Assembly (NCBI RefSeq): GCF_016904885.1
Contig: NZ_JADWYI010000001.1
Coordinates: 5,022,001 to 5,086,000 of the forward strand
Source of the DNA: Archangium primigenium
GTDB taxonomy: Bacteria; Myxococcota; Myxococcia; Myxococcales; Myxococcaceae
Reading direction: 5' to 3'
Length of the DNA: 64,000 bases
Shown here: one piece after another, positions 60,941 through 64,000 of the stretch
How the letters are laid out: each line of letters begins with the position of its first letter
Position numbering within the stretch: the stretch's first letter is position 1
Notes under the pieces: generated by a model
Database searches by the model: none
What the model was told of the DNA's origin: nothing
The model's input: only the letters and a program-made list of their open reading frames with translations
Program-made: the position numbers and the translations under genes

Positions 60941-62196
60941 CGCCGCCGCCCCTGACCTACGAGGCGCTCGCCGAGCGGCTGGTGCGCACCGGGCTCGTCA
61001 CGGATCCCTGGCTGGAGGGGATGCCGCGCTTCCGGGCCGAGCCGCTGCTCGTGCCCGCCGCGCGCCGCGCCGCGCTCTACCGGGCCGCCGAGGACGTGGC
61101 GGCGGCCTACCACGAGCTGGCGCGCGTGTGCGCCGCCTCGCCCGAGTTCCTGGACGACTTCTTCTGCCTCACGCCCGTGCAGAAGCTCATGTGGCAGGCG
61201 TCCCAGCCCGTCTGGCATGGCGTGGCGCGCGCGGACGTGTTCGTGACGCAGGACGGACAGCTCGCGGTGTGCGAGCTCAACAGCGACACGCCCACGGGCG
61301 AGGTCGAGGCCGTGCTGCTCAACCCCCTGGTGCACGAGGGCTGGCCGGACACCGAGGACCCCAACCGGGCGCTGGGCGAGCGGCTGTGCGAGATGGTGGA
61401 GGCGCTGGCCGGGCGGCTGCTCATGCCCGCGCCCGAGCGGCTCGCGGTGGGCATCGTCTACCCCACGGAGATCCCCGAGGACCTGGGCCTCGTGCGGCTC
61501 TACCACCAGTGGTTCGAGGCGCGCGGGCACACGGTGCACCTGGGCTCGCCCTTCAACCTCTCCGAGGCGCCGGACGGCCGGGTGGCCCTGCTGGGCGCGC
61601 CCTGTGACGTGCTCCTGCGCCACTACAAGACGGACTGGTGGGGCGAGCGCCTGTCCGTGTGGGACGACGAGGAGTCCTTCGAGGATCGCGCGCCCCTGAC
61701 GGGTCCCCTGGCCCTGGTGCTGCGCGCCTGTCTGGAGGGGCGGTGCGCGGTGGTGAATCCGTTCGGCGCGGTGCTCACCCAGAACAAGCGCTCGCTGGCG
61801 TTCATGTGGGAGCACCACGCGCGCTTCTCCGCCCGGGCACGCGCCACCATCCGCGCCCACATCCCCTACACCGTGCGCCTGGAGACGCTGCCCATCGAGG
61901 AGCTGGCGCGCGACCGCGAGCAGTGGGTGCTCAAGTCGGACTATGGCGCCGAGGGCGACGAGGTGTTGGTGGGCCGGCTCACTCCCCAGCGGGAGTGGAA
62001 CGCGGCCCTGGTGCACGCGCTGCCCGGCCGCTGGGTGGCCCAGCGCTACTTCGCCGCGGAGGAGAGCCCCTCCGGGGAGACGATCAACCACGGGGTCTAC
62101 GTGATCGCCGGACAGGCCGCGGGGCTCTACACGCGCGTGCAGCGCGGTGCCACCGACCCCCTGGCGTTGAGCACACCGGTGCTCATCACGCCGTGA
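60937..62196 (+). CDS. Glutathionylspermidine-synthase-like ATP-grasp enzyme
   Basis: 419 residues, start overlapping the DUF350 stop (ATGA). The pre-ATP-grasp part shows FFCLTPVQKLMWQASQPVWHGVARADVFV and CELNSDTPTGEVEAV; the ATP-grasp core shows LTQNKRSLAFMWEH and EQWVLKSDYGAEGDEVLVG, with Lys and the Gly-rich loop, as in GspS/YjfC-type proteins. The family forms an amide between a carboxylate and an amine, classically glutathione and spermidine. In DUF350 operons the substrate is unknown, possibly a lipid, peptide or the product of a neighbour. Third gene of the operon. Confidence 0.85.
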   Translation: MTPPPLTYEALAERLVRTGLVTDPWLEGMPRFRAEPLLVPAARRAALYRAAEDVAAAYHELARVCAASPEFLDDFFCLTPVQKLMWQASQPVWHGVARADVFVTQDGQLAVCELNSDTPTGEVEAVLLNPLVHEGWPDTEDPNRALGERLCEMVEALAGRLLMPAPERLAVGIVYPTEIPEDLGLVRLYHQWFEARGHTVHLGSPFNLSEAPDGRVALLGAPCDVLLRHYKTDWWGERLSVWDDEESFEDRAPLTGPLALVLRACLEGRCAVVNPFGAVLTQNKRSLAFMWEHHARFSARARATIRAHIPYTVRLETLPIEELARDREQWVLKSDYGAEGDEVLVGRLTPQREWNAALVHALPGRWVAQRYFAAEESPSGETINHGVYVIAGQAAGLYTRVQRGATDPLALSTPVLITP

Positions 62197-62218
62197 GGGA
62201 CGGGAAGACGAGGAGACG

Positions 62219-63781
62219 ATGAGCAACGAGCAAGACGCCAATCCCGTCAAGCGCCGCGTGATGACCCAGCAGCCGGGGCTCATTGGCGCGCAGTGGTGGA
62301 ACGAGGGCCTCAAGGAGATGAGCGATCCCATCGCCCGGCGTCAGGCCATCCTGGCGCTGCTGACGGTGGGCGGCACGGTGGCCGTGGTGGGCGGGGTCCT
62401 GTCGGCCCTGGGCGACGACGAGGAGGATGATCCCTCCAACCGGAGCGTGGAGATGTTCGGCGCGCTGGACGCGCAGCGCCGGCTCGGGTGGAACTTCGGC
62501 GCCACGGCGAGCGGGCTGGTCTTTCCCGCCGAGGCCACGACCCCCGTGAGCTCGGCGGTGCGCGGGCTCGCCACGGAGCTGGCGCCCCGGCAGAGCGCGC
62601 TCAAGCCCTTCTACCAGGCGACGCTCTTTCAATCCGTGGACGGCAACGCCGTCTCCTTGAGCCAGTCGCTGCGCACGCTCCACACGCCCGCCATGGACAC
62701 GGCGTTCAACCAGGGGCTGGCGCTGCTGTCGCTCTTCAAGGAGCGGCCCCCCGCGGCCGCCGCCACGGCGGTGCTCGTGGACCTGCCCGGCCCCGAGGCG
62801 GTGGCGTTCTCCACGGCCCTGGCCGAGCGCTTCGAGCCCGTCTTCACCTATGACAACTGGCCGCATCCGCTCGGGGTGGTGCCCGCCCACCTGACGCTGG
62901 CCGCGGTGGCGTACTACCAGCCGCTGCTCGCCTGGCTCGCGCCCCGGCGCGACACTCCCGCGCCGCCCGTGTTCGTCCTGGACCGCGAGCGGCTGGCGCC
63001 CTACACGGATCCCCAGAAGCAGTTCGACAACCGCTACACGGCGCGCATGCCGTCCGCCGAGCAGCTGCGCGCGCTGGGCATCCAGCACGTGCTGTACGTC
63101 CTGCCCGGCGCCGTCACCCAGGAGCTGGACGACCTCAACGAGGACCTGGTGGCGTGGCGGGACGCGGGCCTGGACGTGAAGGTCGTGGCCGCGAGCGACT
63201 TCCGGCCCGAGGCCTTGTCGACGGGCCCGGCCGATGCGGGAACGGCGGACGCGGGGACGCCCGATGCGGGAACGGCGGACGCGGGGACGCCCGATGCGGG
63301 GACACCGCGCGTCACGCCGCACGCGGGCATCTTCGCCGCGAGCCCTTTTCCGCTGCCGCTCTCGCACCTGTACTACTTCGGAGGCGCCCGGCCCGTGCAT
63401 GCCTCCTTCTGGCAGCGCTACCCGTGGAATCCGCCGACCGCCCCACCGTTCGCGGCACCCGGGCGCCAGCGTCCCCGTTCGCGGCGGCTCGCGGAGCCCC
63501 CGCCGCCCGCGGGGATGCCCCGTCCGGCCGACGGGATCGTCTCGCTCCAGAATCCGGACCTGGGCACGTCCACGCTCTCGGGGAGCGACAGGTACGTGCC
63601 CGCGCGGCGGCCGACGATGTTCTCCTCCGTGCCGCGCGGCGCGAGCGGCGCCCCCCTCCAACGTCCCGTCAACTTCGGCAAGGTGGCCATGCATGTCCGC
63701 AACCGCCCGTATTCCATCCTCGGGCCCTCGTTCGGCCCTCGCAGCTCGTGGAGTCGCTCCTCGGGCTCCTCGGGCGGCTGA
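62219..63781 (+). CDS. Membrane-anchored protein of the DUF350/ATP-grasp operon
   Basis: 520 residues, ATG with GAGGAG upstream, 22 bases after the ATP-grasp gene. One hydrophobic helix (ILALLTVGGTVAVVGGVLSAL, about 41-61) is followed by a soluble domain: AAAATAVLVDLPGPEAVAFSTALAERF, VFVLDRERLAPY, GIQHVLYVLPGAVTQELDDL, reminiscent of a Rossmann-like alternation. Residues about 338-362 are DAGTA/DAGTP repeats encoded by a 30-bp DNA repeat. The C-terminus is Pro/Arg-rich and ends in an Arg/Ser/Gly tail. Not a family I recognise; its position suggests a partner or substrate of the ATP-grasp enzyme. Confidence 0.65.
   Translation: MSNEQDANPVKRRVMTQQPGLIGAQWWNEGLKEMSDPIARRQAILALLTVGGTVAVVGGVLSALGDDEEDDPSNRSVEMFGALDAQRRLGWNFGATASGLVFPAEATTPVSSAVRGLATELAPRQSALKPFYQATLFQSVDGNAVSLSQSLRTLHTPAMDTAFNQGLALLSLFKERPPAAAATAVLVDLPGPEAVAFSTALAERFEPVFTYDNWPHPLGVVPAHLTLAAVAYYQPLLAWLAPRRDTPAPPVFVLDRERLAPYTDPQKQFDNRYTARMPSAEQLRALGIQHVLYVLPGAVTQELDDLNEDLVAWRDAGLDVKVVAASDFRPEALSTGPADAGTADAGTPDAGTADAGTPDAGTPRVTPHAGIFAASPFPLPLSHLYYFGGARPVHASFWQRYPWNPPTAPPFAAPGRQRPRSRRLAEPPPPAGMPRPADGIVSLQNPDLGTSTLSGSDRYVPARRPTMFSSVPRGASGAPLQRPVNFGKVAMHVRNRPYSILGPSFGPRSSWSRSSGSSGG
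63233..63302 (+). repeat. 30-bp tandem repeats encoding DAGTADAGTP
   Basis: Copies begin at 63233, 63263 and 63293 (the last partial) and code for a flexible Asp-Ala-Gly-Thr linker, similar in style to the DAG stalk of the lipoprotein near the window start. Confidence 0.8.
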
Positions 63782-63793
63782 GCGGAGACACGG

Positions 63794-64000
63794 ATGAAAT
63801 ACTCCATCTTCTCCTTTCAGGTGGCGCTGCCCATGGAGGGCCGGAGCGACTCCTTGTTCCACGAGCTGAGCCGGCGCCTGCGCTCCGCGCCCGAGGAGGG
63901 CAACTACGCGCGGATGCACGACCACTACAGCTCGCTGTGCAAGATGCTCCGCGCCGAGTCGCGTCGCTTCGAGCGGGGCGTCTGGGACTACTGGGACGAT
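63794..64000 (+). CDS. Hypothetical protein, cut by the window end
   Basis: 69 residues visible, ATG 63794 with GGAGACACGG upstream, 12 bases after the preceding gene. It begins MKYSIFSFQVALPMEGRSD and continues with a charged helical segment (LFHELSRRLRSAPEEGNY, SSLCKMLRAESRRFERGVWDYWD). Not recognised. It is the fifth gene of the operon and probably belongs to the DUF350/ATP-grasp system. Confidence 0.6.
   Translation, partial: MKYSIFSFQVALPMEGRSDSLFHELSRRLRSAPEEGNYARMHDHYSSLCKMLRAESRRFERGVWDYWDD

Overview
The window looks like chromosomal DNA from a myxobacterium, most likely of the Cystobacterineae (Cystobacter/Archangium/Melittangium/Myxococcus side). Reasons: very high GC with GC-rich third codon positions in almost every gene, many lipoproteins, a large Ser/Thr kinase-cyclase-ATPase fusion, Asp-Ala-Gly rich surface lipoproteins, ImuA/ImuB, and a SitA-type (TIGR02269-like) lipoprotein toxin, a family I know only from myxobacteria. 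I see no rRNA, tRNA, CRISPR array, insertion sequence or phage gene. Species cannot be fixed from sequence alone.

Layout. 1-5.5 kb: end of a membrane protein, a DAG-rich lipoprotein, a fused isoprenoid-alcohol kinase/DUF92 protein, a small secreted protein, a STAS-like protein and a DEAD-box helicase. 5.5-9.4 kb: ROK sugar kinase and two secreted glycosidases (GH26 mannanase, GH18 chitinase). 9.5-13.9 kb: RND efflux pump (permease plus adaptor, no TolC). 14-18 kb: Lon protease and a von Willebrand A lipoprotein. 18-20.6 kb: imuA-imuB behind a LexA-like box. 20.7-25.7 kb: kinase/cyclase/ATPase fusion overlapping an ECF sigma gene, then a convergent response regulator. 25.8-30.4 kb: three-gene oxidoreductase/hydrolase operon, then a divergent endonuclease V and a lipoprotein.

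30.4-32.5 kb is the strangest part: an accessory island with two repeat-built proteins. One ends in twelve 12-residue repeats. The other is a 94-residue peptide made of four 23-residue units, with its own promoter-like sequence and a near-ideal ribosome binding site. A perfect 12-bp hairpin lies between them. 32.5-35.1 kb holds a membrane protein and a putative ADP-ribosyltransferase-fold protein.

35-46 kb: porin, secreted Cys-rich protein, ECF sigma/FecR pair, lipoproteins, and two regulator-oxidoreductase units (LysR/SDR; AraC/SDR/hydrolase). 46-48 kb: SitA-like toxin with a translationally coupled immunity gene. 48-56 kb: LGFP-repeat protein, nucleotide-sugar epimerase, glutaredoxin, outer-membrane protein, heterodimeric ABC exporter. 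56.3-59.2 kb: a lower-GC polymorphic toxin/immunity pair. 59.2 kb to the end: a tightly packed operon of a 2-oxoglutarate oxygenase-like protein, a DUF350 membrane protein, a glutathionylspermidine-synthase-like ATP-grasp enzyme, an unrecognised membrane-anchored protein and a truncated gene.

Best candidates for something undescribed: the 23-residue repeat peptide with its 12-residue-repeat neighbour, the DUF350/ATP-grasp operon, and the lower-GC toxin/immunity pair.
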